Part shown: positions 1 through 11,410 of the stretch, one piece after another
Layout of the letters: each line of letters begins with the position of its first letter
Numbering within the stretch: position 1 is the stretch's first letter
Assembly: GCA_963691815.1 (NCBI GenBank)
Contig: OY829667.1
Coordinates: forward strand, 8,942,821-9,006,820
Length of the DNA stretch: 64,000 nt
Direction: 5' to 3'
Source: Echiichthys vipera
Lineage: Eukaryota > Chordata > Actinopteri > Perciformes > Trachinidae
Translations under genes and position numbers: made by a program
Notes under the pieces: generated by a model
What the model was told of the DNA's origin: nothing
The model's input: only the letters and a program-made list of their open reading frames with translations
Database searches by the model: none

Positions 1-139
1 ATGAGCGACAATATGATCGCGGAATACAAATCAGCCACCAGTTGTGACATGCAGAGCTGAGGCTAATAAGGCAGTGATTTCTTTTTTCTTCAGTTTATAT
101 AATCAGTTATGTTCCCTCCATTAGACTCTTTCAGACATG

Positions 140-181
140 TTTACATGTGACATGTTTAGATTTACATGTGACATGTTTAGA
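140..181. repeat. 21-bp unit repeated twice
   Basis: Positions 140-160 and 161-181 are identical 21-bp units built around TTACATGTGACATGTTTA. A further ACATGT lies just upstream at 135-140. Each unit contains the palindrome ACATGT twice. It is a short recent tandem duplication with no obvious function. Confidence 0.85.
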
Positions 182-1548
182 TTTTTTTTTGTTACCTGTG
201 TTATTGTGTCTTTGTGTGACCTATGGCCAACAAATTGCAGTCTTACTGTTCTGACTTGTGTACCTGTCTATTTATGTGTTTATATGAGACTATAAAACCT
301 TGAAGATATAAACATACTTACTAATGACTCTTTTTGATTTACAACACTGTTTTCCTTTTGCTTTTCTTTTTTTTGCCTGATGTTGACAATTTTAGACAAA
401 CCCACTGCTGAACTAGACCTTTGTAATCGCTCCTTCACTTGCAGAATATGTCTAGAAGTCACTGATTAATCTCTTTAATGTAATGTATTTGCTAAAGCAA
501 AAACCAGTTAAAGTCACAGAGACTGCAAGAACAAATGTATATGGGACTGTGGCAGCAACTAAAAAAATAATAATTAAATTATTCATAAATTACGGTTATG
601 CTCCCAAGAAAAATGTGTTTAACTCTATGCAAAAAAAAAGTCAGTATTTTATTTAAAACAAATTTAAGAGGGTGTCCACTTTTCCGACGGCTCATAATAC
701 CTTTGCCCCAGTAGTAAAAAAAAAAGTAATAACAGACCGTTATCCCAGAAACAAATTTGCATTACTCCACAAAGGGCTATTTCTCTGAAATTACTACACA
801 CTCCCAAATGGAAGGACATGTCTTATTATTATGTAGGACCAATGTCATCAGACCAAACTCAATGGCGAATGCATGACCCACCCTACTCTGCCTCCGATTG
901 GCTAGTAGGCCTACTCGTTGACATCATCGGTTGGGTTGGTTAAGGCATGCAGAGTTAGACTGATAAAAGTTAGGGTATGAATTTCCTGGGTAAGCCAATC
1001 AGATGAGGTAATTCTGCATAATAATTAGCCATGTGCTTTTGTGTGGGAGAGTGCTGGCAAGAAAAAAAACTTTGGAGATGTTTGTTTTCGGGATACAGGC
1101 TTTTGGACAAAGGGCCATTTCAGTGAAATGGGACATTCTTTGGACGATTGAGGCTTGGGAAGTATGAGCCATCCAAACAATGGCAGGGCACCAAAACTAA
1201 TGTGTAATAGAGATTGATTCTGAAATACAATCTGATTTAAAAACAGTTACTCTGTGTACCTTTTAACCCCCATCTCAAATATACAGTACTTTGTGTACAT
1301 TTACATGCATTGCTATACAATGCAGAATTTTCCTTCCATCAACTGCCATAACGTGCACGTCAATCTCATATTGTTCACCCTAATCATCATCTCCGATCAC
1401 AATGTGCGGCTACGGTCCTCTGTTGTTAATGCAATTTAATGTGGTGTCTTTTGCATTAGGTTCCCAATTGTAGTTACCATAGTGACATGCATAAAAAAAA
1501 CCCATCTCGCAGCAGCTTGTTATTGCTTCATTACAACCCTGTTTGAAG

Positions 1549-1603
1549 TTTTTTTTTTCCTCTCTCTCTTTCTTTTTGTTTTTCTTCTTTCTTTTTTTTG
1601 CAG
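1549..1603 (+). other. Polypyrimidine tract ending in CAG (splice-acceptor-like)
   Basis: A run of about 50 nearly pure T/C bases ends in TTTTTTTTGCAG at 1603, which is the textbook form of a vertebrate 3' splice site. The sequence after it stays open for 46 codons in one frame (starting EPWVGDKQTV) and then stops at TAG. I do not recognise the peptide and see no strong donor site after it. It may be an untranslated or non-coding exon edge, or simply a pyrimidine-rich microsatellite. Confidence 0.2.
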
Positions 1604-2155
1604 GAACCTTGGGTGGGAGATAAGCAGACTGTGGCTCCATCAAAGGATGTCCTCCCCTGCAAGCAATTACCCCTTCAGGATAAGCTCTTGTTATTCGCTT
1701 TACAAGGAGCACTGATTCCAGTCCATCCAAACCGTCAGGGCTAGCACACACTCAAGACTTCAGCGGACATCTCGATCAGTAAATCATGATGCCACAAAAG
1801 TTCATGAAAGTCTTTTTTTTTGGGAGGGGGAGGAGGGAGGGATCAGTAATTTAAAATGAATGATTTTATCAACAATCCTAGTGATTTTGTTTCTGTTCTT
1901 TGCAGTAGATATCGCAAATCACTGCTTCCATAATATTTTAGGAGATATTCAGACACAGGGCTATGCATTTACGACTGACCATGTGTCATTAACATTTTTA
2001 CAAGGGATTGAAATATTATTATCATCATTAATGATTAATCTCCCTAAATGAATTGTTTCATGAAATGTAGACCTAATGACATTGGGAAAAAGTTTGATGC
2101 CAACAAATAACAATAAAGGTGGCTTTGCTAGCTTCCAGTGCATTGTTCTATGTGC

Positions 2156-3029
2156 CTTCCTTGTGGTGATGGGAATAACAACGTTAAAAACACAACAGTG
2201 CTACTAACGGAGTTACTTTTATTAGTAACGAGTAATCTAATTAATTACTCTTCCCCTCATCATAACACCCTTACCGTTACTGTCAAAAACTGCAGCATGT
2301 TACTATAACAATTAGGTCATTAAAACTGTTCCATAAGAGCAACAAGATCTCCAAGCCGAGTGGCAAAGACTGTTCTTTCTTGGTGAGCGGGGACGAGACA
2401 ACCACATAAATGATGATGGTTGGCTGAGGTAGACTAAAATTTCATGGTAAGCCAATCAGAGGAAGAGTTGGGCAGATGTTGTTCACACAAAACCAATAGC
2501 ATGCTTGGTTGCACACACACTTCTCCGTTGTTGGTGTATTTCTGTTTGAGCTTCAGTGCCACATACAGGCCTGGCATGTGTACTACAGCGTTTTGAGTCG
2601 GTTTCAATTTTTATTTTATAATATGATAATATTATTCCAAAACTTCTATGGTGTTATTTTTATTGATGCGATTTAATAACATAGTAATTATATCTAAAAT
2701 AATACATTACATTTGATTGGAGACTAGTCTCCCTCACTGGAATAGTTCAGATTTGTTTCTGGGAAGAATTTATTTTATTAAGTGTCAATTTCATTATAAT
2801 ATTAAGATTTATCATCAATAATTCAACATGCACATGTATTTTTAGTTCAGAGGGGTGGAGGTGGGGTCTAAATTAATTGACACATTTGAGCATTTAAAAA
2901 TACGCAATAGTTACTTTCAATAGTAACTATTTAGTGTTGCAATTTGTAACTCAGTTACTTTTTGGGAGAAGTAACCAGTAACTATAACTAGTTATTTTCT
3001 TAAAGTAATGGCCCGACACTGCTTGCTTG
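2156..3029. mobile_element. Non-autonomous hAT-like DNA transposon
   Basis: The element body spans 2164-3021. The flanking 8 bp are CTTCCTTG (2156-2163) and CTTGCTTG (3022-3029), which match at 7 of 8 positions. An 8-bp duplication is the hallmark of hAT insertion. The right end reads GCCCGACACTG, whose complement CAGTGTCGGGC matches the CAGTGTTGGGC terminus common in teleost hAT elements. The left end (TGGTGATGGG) is decayed. Subterminal runs of AGTAAC/GTTACT, such as AACGGAGTTACTTTT near 2206 and GTAACTCAGTTACTTTTTGG near 2946, are typical of this family. No transposase frame remains, so it would have moved only with a transposase supplied elsewhere. The family name is from memory; the ends and duplication are seen. 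Confidence 0.75.
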
Positions 3030-3259
3030 CAGCCTCTTCACAGCCTCAGAGTGTGCTCTGTGACTTTGTGCCTGACAAAAGTGAGAGTGAAAAACAACTA
3101 GATGTGTATTATAAATGATTAGCTCCGTCAAACGTTTAAAAAAAACAATCACATATCAGTTTTTGCTGTGAGGGGCATTTAAAAATGTTGAAATTGATTT
3201 AGGTAGATGAGCAAATCAATGAATAGACATTTTCTCCGTCCAATAATGGAGCCAAACAC

Positions 3260-3294
<35 letters not shown>

Positions 3295-4815
3295 CACAGA
3301 CAGACACACAGACACACACACGTTATAATGTGTAATGTTAATGCAGTGGCCATTTTCTTAGGCGCACCTGTAAAATCTATAGCAGTTCAATACAATACAG
3401 CTGAGCCATTACCTATGTCTTTACAGAATTTATAATGTCCAGTTTTTATTGACACAGAAATGTGTAAATTAATTTATATTTTTAAGATCATGTTCCAAAA
3501 ATGTAAAGGATGGCAAATTTAGGAGAACTGCAATATTCAAGAATTTATGGTTGGCTGCCAGAAAGCATTGCACTGACGACTATGACAAGTTTGACCAAAA
3601 ACTAGAGGCAAAAAGTTGTTAAATGTGATTGAATACTGGTCTCAAGGCAATCTATAAGTCTCTGTTACCTCAAAGTGTCATAAAATGTATGGACAAGCAA
3701 AGGCTGCTGGGTAGGTATCAATCAATAGTTCAGAAAATAGGCAGTGGTATCGTCAGTTATAGTTAAAGTGGGACCAAATGTACACAACCACCAGTCCGTC
3801 ACCTTAATTTTACACTCTATTCTTTAAAAGTCATGTTTCACTAAAATTTTCATTAAAACCCAGAGGAAGATGAGCTATCCCATCATGTCTCACTCTGAAC
3901 AGACAGGCAACAACACACTTGGCAGTAAAATTAACAGTCAATGCCTTCTGTCTTTAGCGGAGAGTAGCTATAATTTAATTTATTTATCTTTACTTAAGAC
4001 GATTATTAATGACTAAGGAAAAGTGTGGAACATTTCCCAATTTGTTAAAAAAGAAAAAAAAACAAAAACAAAGTGACTTCACTTAATGGATCAGAGGTTA
4101 TTCGACAGAAAAATATTTTTCACAAATTGAAAAAATAAACAGTAAAAAGCTTTAATGGGCGTTTGAAATTATGTCTGTTTTATTTACTATTTAAATGCAT
4201 CTGGGATTGGAAGATGCCAAAACATAACCAAGTACACACAGTCAGCTTAGTGCTTGTATTAATTCAAGCTGATCTGCTCAATAAGCATACAACCTTAGTT
4301 GTGAAAAAATATATATACATCTAAATCAAAATACCTGGAAAATGTGTAAATGATATGTCTATCTGACTTATTTTCTCCTTGTGGTTTGGATTAGGGTATA
4401 CTGTCCATGAGGTGAGAGCGAGACATGCTGGGAACAGACAAGCCGGCATTTTTACTGCTACTTAATCATATACCTCATTACTTTAAACCCATTTAATTTT
4501 AAAGAGGCTATACTTTATAGATAACCATAGTCTCCCCCCTTGGCCCTGGGTCCACAGCAGCCAGTGGACCTCTGTAACTTGTTTGGATGGGTATTTCCTT
4601 ATAAGCAGCTTTCATCAGTATTTCTATATTAAAGCAACAACATGTACGATTTTGGTCCATCCTGGTCTCCTCCAAAAAAACCTTAGCTTTGTTAGGTTTA
4701 GCTTCATTCCTGGGCATGACACACACGTCTACACACGCTGTACCAGCCAACAGATAGGCATACACTACACACACTAGGCTAGACAGCTGGGCTTTGCTAT
4801 CCGAATTTGAGGAAA

Positions 4816-4816
<1 letters not shown>
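3030..4816. other. Unique AT-rich non-coding DNA
   Basis: No gene, RNA gene or transposon end is recognised. The only ordered sequence is the CAGA/CACA microsatellite at 3255-3321. A/T runs and short stop-rich frames fill the rest. Open frames at 4508-4777 overlap on both strands and show no family signature. Confidence 0.55.
3255..3321. repeat. (CAGA)n / (CACA)n microsatellite
   Basis: About seven CAGA units are followed by mixed CACACAGA and CACACA units. This is an imperfect tetranucleotide tract grading into a dinucleotide tract, which suggests slippage mutation of one repeat into the other. Confidence 0.9.
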
Positions 4817-4866
<50 letters not shown>

Positions 4867-4876
4867 GGGGGGGGGG
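4817..4876. repeat. (TG)n followed by a 27-base G run
   Basis: A (TG)n tract of about 33 bp (4817-4849) turns directly into an uninterrupted run of 27 G (4850-4876). The alternating purine-pyrimidine part can adopt Z-DNA and the G run can stack as a quadruplex on the plus strand. The G run length may be affected by sequencing error. The same TG-then-G order recurs at 10.2 kb and 62.3 kb. Confidence 0.9.
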
Positions 4877-7800
4877 TAGTCAAGTGTCGACCTGAAATCC
4901 GAAGTTGCATTGTGCCTGTGAAAGTAATCCAGACTCCATCAGGATATGACAGATGTGTCATTAGACTTATTGCAAGTTGATGTACCATCACAAGGGTCTT
5001 CGAAATATATTATGAAGGTTGGAAAACTACACGGAACATGGTACAATGGAACACAAAGCTAACACTACAGCCAACTAGCATGTATGTTCTGCGCCTGCCT
5101 TAAAGGCAACTCTAATGATACCAGCAGGTGGCTGTAGTCTGTATCATGGGACATTATTATCATTCAAAAAAGGGAAACCGAAAGACAGACGGGACAGATT
5201 CAAAACACTAGTTAGCCAGCTAACACATCAACAACACAACCCAATAGTGAAAGAACAAATGGAATTTACTGTGCGCCAGCAAACAATAACTAAATAAATC
5301 AAGAATATTTTTTTGCTAAAGACTTCAAAGGCTAAAAAGAAAATCTTACCTGAAAAAACAAGTTCATTTAGATCTCACGCCCCCATGAGTTTAGTCGTTT
5401 GCTTGCTTTACTCACTTCCATTTCTCTGTGCACTGATCTGCTTAAGCTATATTTAAATAATATTGAAATCAGATCTCTCACCGCCGGGTTCCGCTGCCAA
5501 TTCAACATGCCCAATCAACGGAAAAGCTGTCAACAAGGGCAGACTATTGCCAACAGATTGGGACTAAAATGGAGGATGAATGTTGGACTTCCATTCATCA
5601 AGAGGACATAAACCTGATTCCAAAAGAATGTCAAAGTTGCTCCGTATCTGCTGGATGTTTCGACAAGCAACTGTTTAAACGTCAGCACATCTAGCAAAAG
5701 ATCGAGACACTCTATCCTCACTAAAGTTGGTGTTGTATGTCACAAAATTACTGCCCGCCTGAGTTCGAAAGTTGGCCCTTTGAGATTAATTAACTGCCAT
5801 AGTGGGTGGAAACCAATATGTTGCCTGCGTGTTGCCTGGCTTCCATCGCTTCCCACAACTTCATGCCACATGGTGTAGTCATGCTGTAGTACCACAACTT
5901 CTTGGATCTCACAGTGGATACACAACAGATTCCTTCTTCACTCACATGGTTTTGATGTCTTTTTATCCATCTCACAATTGCATGTGCATTAAAAAAAATG
6001 GCAGTTAATCATTTCACGCAGTGGCATTATGACATGAGAATTTGCCGAAGACAGATTGGAGTGTTGCGGTCTCGCGTTTGTCCCGGTGGATGACAGATGA
6101 GACAGAGACACATGACATGGAAGCCACGGAGAGTAAAGGACTCTTTTGAGGCGTGGAAATAAATCATTGTTGTCAATTCCCTCTCAAGATGCACTTTCTG
6201 TGTTTCACAGTAGACAATTATTCCGTTTTCACAGTGACATGTGTTTCAAGGACACACTGTATACTTCACTGTACTGTAACCGTCTGTCAGCTCATCATAT
6301 TTCTGCTGCAGTGCCTTCTGTTCGTTTTATCCTTTCATTGCAGTGGTCACAGACAGTCGTATGTACATTTGACAGTTACTTTCAATTTATTGGTGTTCTC
6401 TCTAACCATACCAGCTATGGTTGCTTGTTACAATATTCGCAAAAGAAGTCCAGTACATTGAACTGAACTCAGCAGGTGAGTTTCTTTTTCTTCCCTGGAG
6501 TGCCCAAGCTAAAAAGGCAGATATCAGCTAGCTTTAACCTAACTCATGCAGTCCTGGACTCTATAAGACCCTTATAGAATACATATTGTGAGACATCTGT
6601 ATGCTTCGACATGGAAATGCTGGACCACTGATAGGGAGGTTGGGTTGTTCGATCTTGATTGGCAACGGGAAATCCTCCCCTTTTCTTGTTCCCATTCCAT
6701 CTCGCTGAAATATTTACCCAGTGTACACCCATTCATCTGCAGTGATAACAGGGACCCTCGTTTCTTTGTTAGGTTTGCTTGGCAGTTTGCCGGGGGACGC
6801 ACAATCAAAGTGAGAATCACAGTTTGAAACAATTACAGTGGCTTGTGTGTAGGTGAATGGCAGCAATGAAAAGCTCTTTGTCAGCTTTATGCGCCAGCTG
6901 TGGCACGGGTAAAAGATTTAAAGAGGATAAGTGGGTGGATACAGGAGGTGTAGGCCCTCATCCCGCCCCTCAAAGGGAACCGCTGACCTTTCCCCAAGCC
7001 AGAATGCCTAAATTTGTACCATCATATTGCCAGTTTGGAAATTTGCTTGGCACATACTTTCCCATCCTCTCTTCCCAACTGTGCATGTAGTGGGGGTGGG
7101 CCGTTTAGGGATATATATACTGGGCTGAGTAAATGACTGGCTGCTTCCCTGTCAATTTCTTCTCAATGCAAGCTCCTGACAGTGGGCAGAAAAGATGGTT
7201 AATTCTCCGAAGTGATCCTGCCCCTACGCATCTTCATCTCTGTCCATTCCTCCGCCCATTTCTCCACCAACAGCTCTGTTTATTCCCTTCAGTCACCATA
7301 ATACCAGTCATTTGCGTGATGCAGAGCTCAAAACCTGTAATTTTCAGGAAGTCAGGCTGTTATGAAAGCGAACATGATTCCTCCCCCAACGCATTTACTT
7401 CATGGAGTATATAATACACAAGAGTTTATAGCCCCTGCAAGGCGACGATGCTCAAAAAAACATCAAGAAATACAATTATTGAATGGATGATAATCCGTAC
7501 ATTTAGTGGAGCAAAAACGGCAAAAATAACCATCCAATAGTTGTTAAAATATTTCAGTCAGGTCGAGAGTTGTACAACAGACCAGCACATATTACCATCC
7601 CTAGATAATTAATCAGACACACACATTGCCACATTCCAGGTACTGGCATGACTGTTGACTGTTGTAATTTATTTAAAATGCAGCTCTTCTAAGATGCTTC
7701 TCCTCCATGATGCATATTTTGTTTTGTATACATTTCTTTCTGTACTTTTCCCTTCATTTTCATGTTTGTCTCTTCTCCCTGGAGAGATTAATCAAAGTTT

Positions 7801-8904
7801 GAGCTGCGCTCTCACTGCTGACTCCTCCGCGTCACCGTTTATTTATTCGCCTTCTGGTGGGGCTCACATACATATGTATATGTCAAGAGGGTGTTTTTAA
7901 TTTCCTGTAATTTTTTCCTCCCGCACTGACATGTATGGGAGAGGTGTGGCAAGCGGCGGGAGAACACAGATGTGGATTCTACGCAGTGACAGATGAATAA
8001 TTGACACTGAGTTCCCTCCCATCAACTGTCAAGTCCCTTACATATCTGGAGGACACATTGTACCCACTGAAGAATCACAGTGCAAAAGCACTATCCGTTT
8101 TTCATTTTGTGGCTGGAATTGAAGTCTTAGTTAATACTATGAGCTACTTTTAAGGCGAGTAATGATAGGTAGGGGGAAAGTAGGGAGACCTTTTTGGGAT
8201 TTAAAGTGAGCTTTGATTTAGGACTTTGGACTTCTAGATTCTACTGTGCATTACTTCTCAAACCGATTTGTTTCACTGCCTAAAAATCATCTTACATCAT
8301 CACCTCACATACTGTATTCCTCCATAATGCCCCATCTTTTTGATCTCTTCTTCCTTTTGACCCCCTTAGGGTCACATGGAAATTTTTTCATTTCTCCCTT
8401 TATTTCACACAGTTTCTTTCTAAGAATAAGACTATTACACTCTACACACTCCTTCACTCTAACTGATTTCTGCGGGCTTGGGGGGGTCCATTTTCCCTAA
8501 TCAATCACTGTTGTATCCCCCTGTAACTAAAAACATAATTTTAAGTCGACACTGTTGCTTAGCCATGCCAACATACTGGTTTTGTCATAGTTTTGAAGGG
8601 ATTTTCAACCAGGATTGTGTCACTGCAGTTTGGAAAGTAAGTGCAGAAGAACAGCGTGTCCCTCTGTGTTGTCAGCACGCTCCACTGACAAGTGAACAGG
8701 AAGATTTAGTCGCTAGGTGACACACGACACAGACTTTTCCTGCATGTACTGCCCATGTTGCAATGATACAAAGCTGGTTGAGGATTAGCAAAGTTAAAAC
8801 AAACTACATTGTTGCGCACAGATGTGCCATCAATGTGTGTAAACAGCTTGAGAACAGCATTAGGAAAATCATGATTGACTATTTGTAGGTACAGATGTAT
8901 TTTT
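4877..8904. other. Unique non-coding DNA with no recognised gene
   Basis: About 4 kb without a recognised transposon end or coding exon. Open frames here (5115-6466 and 6544-8720 on both strands) are short, mutually overlapping and of low complexity. A segment with a good 3' splice signal and a strong donor lies at 6344-6475 and is listed separately. The remainder is ordinary mixed-composition sequence in which I see nothing specific. Confidence 0.5.
6344..6475 (+). other. Possible non-coding exon (acceptor plus GTGAGT donor)
   Basis: A pyrimidine-rich stretch ending TTTCATTGCAG (to 6343) looks like a 3' splice site. 132 bp later the sequence AGCAG|GTGAGTTTC (6471-6484) matches the vertebrate donor consensus. 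All three plus-strand frames between the sites contain a stop, so this could only be a terminal, untranslated or long-non-coding RNA exon. Paired consensus-like sites also occur by chance at this spacing, so the call is weak. Confidence 0.15.
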
Positions 8905-9418
8905 GGCTCAATCCCATTTCACCCCTTGCCCCTACGCTTTAGCCCTTCCTCCTAGTTTTGAATGTTCAAATGTAGAGGTACAGGTATCTCACTTCCCCCT
9001 GGCATGGATGGGGTAGGGCCCATCCAAACAGAGATTTTCCAGACCCACATTCCAACAAGAGGTCTATGAGATATTATTTGTATATAGATATAGAATACAA
9101 AGAAACTAATGACATACATTTGGTTATGGTTGGTTAGCATTTCGTGTAGCTAGGCAAAACAAAACTTATTTTGCAGTCTTTACATACGTACCATAATCTG
9201 GTCCACCAGCACTCACAGGCGTTGAAGATGTTTTCGTTTTCCTGTCTTTGATTTGCTGAAGACAAGCACAAAAGGATGTTGAATCTCTGGCAAAAACATA
9301 AAGCCATACGTAATTACGTATCACGTTCAAAGGGGTGTCCCATTTCACTATCACTACCCCTTGTCACTTTATTTCAAGGGGCAAGGGATAAGGAGTAGGG
9401 GAAGGGGAAGCGATACAA
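8905..9418 (-). mobile_element. Inverted-repeat MITE-like element with CCCCTTGCCCCT ends
   Basis: The left end (from about 8905) reads GGCTCAATCCCATTTCACCC followed by CCTTGCCCCTACG. The right end (about 9376-9418) is GGGGCAAGGGATAAGGAGTA followed by GGGGAAGGGG, which is roughly its reverse complement. Inside the right end, ACCCCTTGTCACTTTATTTC and GTCCCATTTCAC repeat the same motif. I recognise this as a teleost non-autonomous DNA transposon. It contains no transposase. A perfect 16-bp palindrome, ATACGTAATTACGTAT, lies at 9306-9321. Exact ends and a target duplication could not be settled by eye. Confidence 0.55.
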
Positions 9419-10181
9419 CCTTAGCTGAGCAATGCATGAGGGAAAGACTACAATAATGACGTCCCCTGGAAAATGTGTATCGCAAATGTCGTTATGTATG
9501 ATTCACTGTTTTGACCAAGGGCTCTTCTACATGGATCGATGGATTCGTTCTGCCAGTCTTGCCGACTGCAGCTTTAAGTTGCAGGTTAAGTGCAGCACAG
9601 AAAGAGTCCGAAAAAGTAAGTTTAGCATATTTAGCAAAATAGCGCCACCTAGTGGCCGATTGGTGTTAAACTTTCCACAGGGCCTAAAGGGAGCAACTGT
9701 TGACCTGAGTTTTCTGTTATGAGTACCTGTTGCCAAGATGTGCAGAACTTCCTCCTTTGACTGCACCCTACAGGTAGTGCATTTTTTTAAATTAATTGAC
9801 TTAATTATTTTAATAACTGTGGATCATGAGGGTCCACAGATTACATGTGCAATGTTTTGTGCAGATCAGACTCTCAGCCTATGAATGCTATTTTTATTTC
9901 AATTAGATTTTTTTCTGTGATGGCCAGAGGCTGTACATTAAAAGATGCGAAAAGTGGATTTGCAGACCCATGACATTTGAATACCATTTCAGCACTAGTT
10001 CAGAACTATTGCCAGCGCTAGAATGTAAAGGGATGTTGGCAGGATTCTTCATCTTAGCATCTTTTGTGTCCATAAGTCACCACAGCATTCTTTTCTGTGG
10101 ACCAGCTGCTGCTTCAACATCACATTAAAATCCCTCTGTGATTTCTAACATTAGAAAATTCTGTTTTGTGTCAACACCTAT
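9419..10181. other. Non-coding DNA with a small dispersed-repeat fragment
   Basis: Around 9640-9670 the sequence AGCGCCACCTAGTGGCCGAT resembles a motif found in many fish interspersed repeats, so about 9590-9760 is probably an old repeat fragment. Open frames overlapping it on both strands are not genes. Nothing else is recognised up to the microsatellite at 10182. Confidence 0.35.
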
Positions 10182-10254
10182 ATGAATGTATGTATGTATG
10201 TGTGTGTGTGTGTGTGGGGGGGGGGGGGGATTGTGTGTGTGTCTGTGTGTGTGA
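10182..10254. repeat. (ATGT)n-(TG)n-(G)14-(TG)n compound microsatellite
   Basis: ATGT units grade into (TG)n, then a run of 14 G at 10216-10229, then a second interrupted TG tract up to 10254. It is a compound repeat with the same TG-then-G order seen at 4.8 kb and 62.3 kb. Confidence 0.9.
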
Positions 10255-11073
10255 ATGTAAAATGTAAAACACCCTTGTGTCTCAGCCTCATGGAGCACGC
10301 AAAGCATGAATACACCCACTCCCACCTCACCTTTCCTTTCATATCCTCATCCATTATTCACACGAGGTGGTCAACACACTCATATCGACTACGCAGACTT
10401 TTTTAAAAAAAGAACACTGCCTCACTATGCAGATAATGCCTGCTTGACTGGAAGAGACACACTTGCATTAAAATATGTCAATATCAAAAAGCTCACAATC
10501 TTTCATGCTCTGTAACATTTTGAAACTTTTTTTCCTGCCAGCCCTGCAGGGAAGGGGAGGAGGAATAGAGATGTTCCGGCTGCCTCGAGGGAATATTTTT
10601 TGCTCCTATCACTACTGTTGACAATGATGTGTGCAGCTTTTTCCCCTCTCATTTTCCCACCGGGCAAGGTCACCTGCGTCATTTGCATTTTATGGGATTG
10701 TTTTTTGAGGGGAAGATCCTGATTTGTATTAATGTGCATGTACATTATTTGTTATGACATGCCCCTGATTTTTTAGCACCATACGGGAGTAAAGTCAATT
10801 AATTCAGATTACACAGAAGTAGATATAAGAATGGCTCAGGGCATGGGAATTATGTCTGTGAATGTGTATACTGAGGTATTGCAAATCCCAAAATAGTTGT
10901 ACTTGAGGCACTATTTTGAATTTTTCAAGCAAGTGTGTCTGCATGCACACATACTTCATGTCATTTTGTTTATGCATATAAGCAGTGCTATAAATTTCTT
11001 AAGGCCATGATTTGCACATAAATGTATTGTTTTCGATGTTTTTTGTCATGACTACTTTCATGCAGAACAGTAC
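10255..11073. other. Unique non-coding DNA
   Basis: No transposon ends or coding signals are recognised. Short open frames at 10306-10745 on both strands are of random composition. Confidence 0.5.
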
Positions 11074-11144
11074 CTATAAGGGCCATGTATGAAAAATAAA
11101 TAAAACACAGACCCAGCATAGGGGGTTAATATTTCGAGAAAAAT

Positions 11145-11410
11145 GTTGCAGATTTATGAGATTAAAGTGGCAAATCTATGAGAAAATAAAGTTGCAGATT
11201 TACAAGATTAAAAAGTAGCAAATCGGGGCGGGGCAGTGGTTAGAGCTCTTGCCCTATGTAAAGAGGCTGCAGGTCCTCCAGGCAGCGGCGTCTCTCACCC
11301 CATTTCCTGTCTTGCCTATCTAATAAAGGCTTGAAAAACTGCCCAAAAATCTTTAAAAACAAAGTAGCAAAGCTACAAGAAAAAAATTTGCAGATTTACG
11401 AGATCAAATT
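11145..11410. repeat. Diverged ~23-bp tandem array split by a SINE
   Basis: Units alternate between forms like TTGCAGATTTATGAGATTAA and GTGGCAAATCTATGAGAAAA. About three units lie before 11211 and about two after 11371, with the SINE between. The array sits inside the inverted-repeat element at 11074-11717 and is presumably part of it. Confidence 0.6.
11212..11371 (+). mobile_element. tRNA-derived SINE with 11-bp target site duplication
   Basis: The SINE body is 11223-11360. It is flanked by perfect 11-bp copies of AAAGTAGCAAA at 11212-11222 and 11361-11371. The head GGGGCGGGGCAGTGGTTAGA carries an RNA polymerase III A-box-like motif, TGGTTAGAGCTC (11237-11248). The tail AATAAAGGCTTGAAAAACTG followed by CCCAAAAATCTTT matches the 3' end of a widespread teleost SINE. 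At 138 bp it is shorter than the copies I remember, and the B-box region seems lost by internal deletion. It inserted into the 23-bp array, so it is younger than its host element. Mobilisation would have needed a partner LINE. Confidence 0.8.

Larger units (their letters stand above)
1..2155. other. Unique AT-rich non-coding DNA
   Basis: No gene is visible. The few open frames on either strand are at most about 113 codons, rich in Lys, Phe or Ser from A/T runs, and lack domain-like composition. Small structures inside are a 21-bp tandem at 140-181 and a long pyrimidine tract ending in CAG at 1549-1603, listed separately. I see no recognisable transposon ends here. A minus-strand frame at 1410-1751 is mostly the complement of the pyrimidine tract and is not a gene. 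Confidence 0.6.

Noticed and set aside
941..1015. TAAGCCAATCAGA shared between about 990 and 2451
   Set aside because: Only about 13 bases match and the surroundings differ; too short to call a repeat.
1410..1751. 113-codon minus-strand frame
   Set aside because: Its middle is the Lys/Glu-rich complement of a polypyrimidine tract. There is no domain and it overlaps a plus-strand acceptor-like site.
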